A DNA stretch of 64,000 bases from Jiangella gansuensis DSM 44835. Its GTDB lineage: Bacteria; Actinomycetota; Actinomycetes; Jiangellales; Jiangellaceae. Within the stretch, counting starts at the first letter, position 1; every line of letters starts with the position of its first letter. The notes below the pieces were generated by a model that did no database searches, was not told the DNA's origin, and saw only the letters and a list, made by a program, of their open reading frames with translations. This document shows, one piece after another, positions 63,852 through 64,000 of this stretch. The stretch spans positions 2,478,606 through 2,542,605 of the forward strand of contig NZ_KI911782.1 in assembly GCF_000515395.1 (NCBI RefSeq), in the 5' to 3' direction. A program made the position numbers and the translations under genes.

Positions 63852-64000
63852 TCAGGCCGAGGCGAGAGACCGGTAGTGGGCGACCGCGGCCGGCGGCGGG
63901 CCGTCGAAGACCAGCGCGCCGGCGTCGAAGACGAGCACGCGGTCCATCGACAGGACCGCGTCGAGGTCGTGCGTCACCAGCACCACCCGCTGCGGCAGGT
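63852..64000 (-). CDS. ABC transporter ATP-binding protein, C-terminal fragment (gene runs off the window)
   Basis: The minus-strand frame from the window edge to the TGA at 63852 reads LPQRVVLVTHDLDAVLSMDR, VLVFDAGALVFDGPPPAAVA, HYRSLASA. The LVTHDLD segment is the H-loop of an ABC ATPase, and DRVLVFDAGALVFDGPP is the usual post-switch strand pair. The short end after HYRSLA resembles ECF-type (CbiO/BioM) ATPases. The Walker motifs lie outside the window, so the transported substrate is unknown. Confidence 0.8.
   Translation of the reverse strand, partial: LPQRVVLVTHDLDAVLSMDRVLVFDAGALVFDGPPPAAVAHYRSLASA

Overview
The window is high-GC, densely coded DNA with many 1-11 bp start/stop overlaps and frequent GTG/TTG starts. 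It carries actinobacterial signature genes: mIHF, an FtsR-type MerR regulator, a GarA-like FHA protein, two DUF881 proteins around a DUF1290 small basic protein, and a helicase-dead PriA. It is a chromosomal segment of an actinomycete (Actinomycetota); I cannot fix the genus from sequence alone. No tRNA, rRNA, CRISPR array, prophage or insertion sequence was recognised.

Layout. 1-5.8 kb: 3' part of a DevS-like GAF histidine kinase, a convergent DevR-like regulator, two small enzymes or binding proteins, a broken DoxX gene, and a MarR/MFS drug-efflux pair. 6.0-12.6 kb: a block with the same gene order as Mycobacterium tuberculosis Rv1822-Rv1830 (PgsA-like, DUF881, Sbp, DUF881, gcvH, FHA, ftsR, bifunctional nuclease, MerR). 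The first DUF881 gene carries a one-base frameshift in a run of six G. 12.7-17.0 kb: a glutathionyl-hydroquinone reductase-like protein, then gcvP behind a single-aptamer glycine riboswitch and followed by a strong hairpin. 17.1-20.4 kb: a DedA / histidine kinase / response regulator / DedA cluster. 20.6-28.9 kb: a secreted polysaccharide deacetylase, two unknown membrane proteins, a secreted metallophosphoesterase, a Fic protein with a perfect palindromic operator, and TldD/TldE. 29-34.5 kb: two PIN toxin-antitoxin modules around the shikimate run aroC-aroK-aroB...aroQ. 34.5-38.4 kb: an unknown membrane-anchored protein, an M24 peptidase, efp, nusB and an M48 protease. 38.5-45.5 kb: a 1011-residue secreted subtilase divergent from an ABC exporter plus two-component pair. 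45.6-46.3 kb: a third PIN module. 46.4-63.7 kb: the pyrimidine operon pyrR-pyrB-pyrC-carA-carB, pyrD, pyrF, then mihF-gmk-rpoZ, coaBC, metK, a serine hydrolase and priA. The window ends inside an ABC ATPase gene.

How genes work together. Glycine is expected to induce gcvP through the riboswitch. PyrR probably represses the pyr operon by binding a leader hairpin that also hides the pyrR ribosome binding site. The aro genes (chorismate) and pyr genes (UMP) are tightly packed single-transcript groups. mihF, gmk and rpoZ link nucleoid structure, GTP supply and RNA polymerase.

The most unusual non-coding content is several families of dispersed palindromic repeats. The main one has six copies of a roughly 70-80 bp element whose stem is CTCCCGCTTCACCAGG, all in intergenic space. 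There is also a 72 bp element (two copies), two long perfect hairpins, and a cluster of six CACCTGATC sites between pyrD and pyrF. I did not find a clear new enzymatic or defence system. The repeats, the Fic operator and the DedA/two-component cluster are the best leads.
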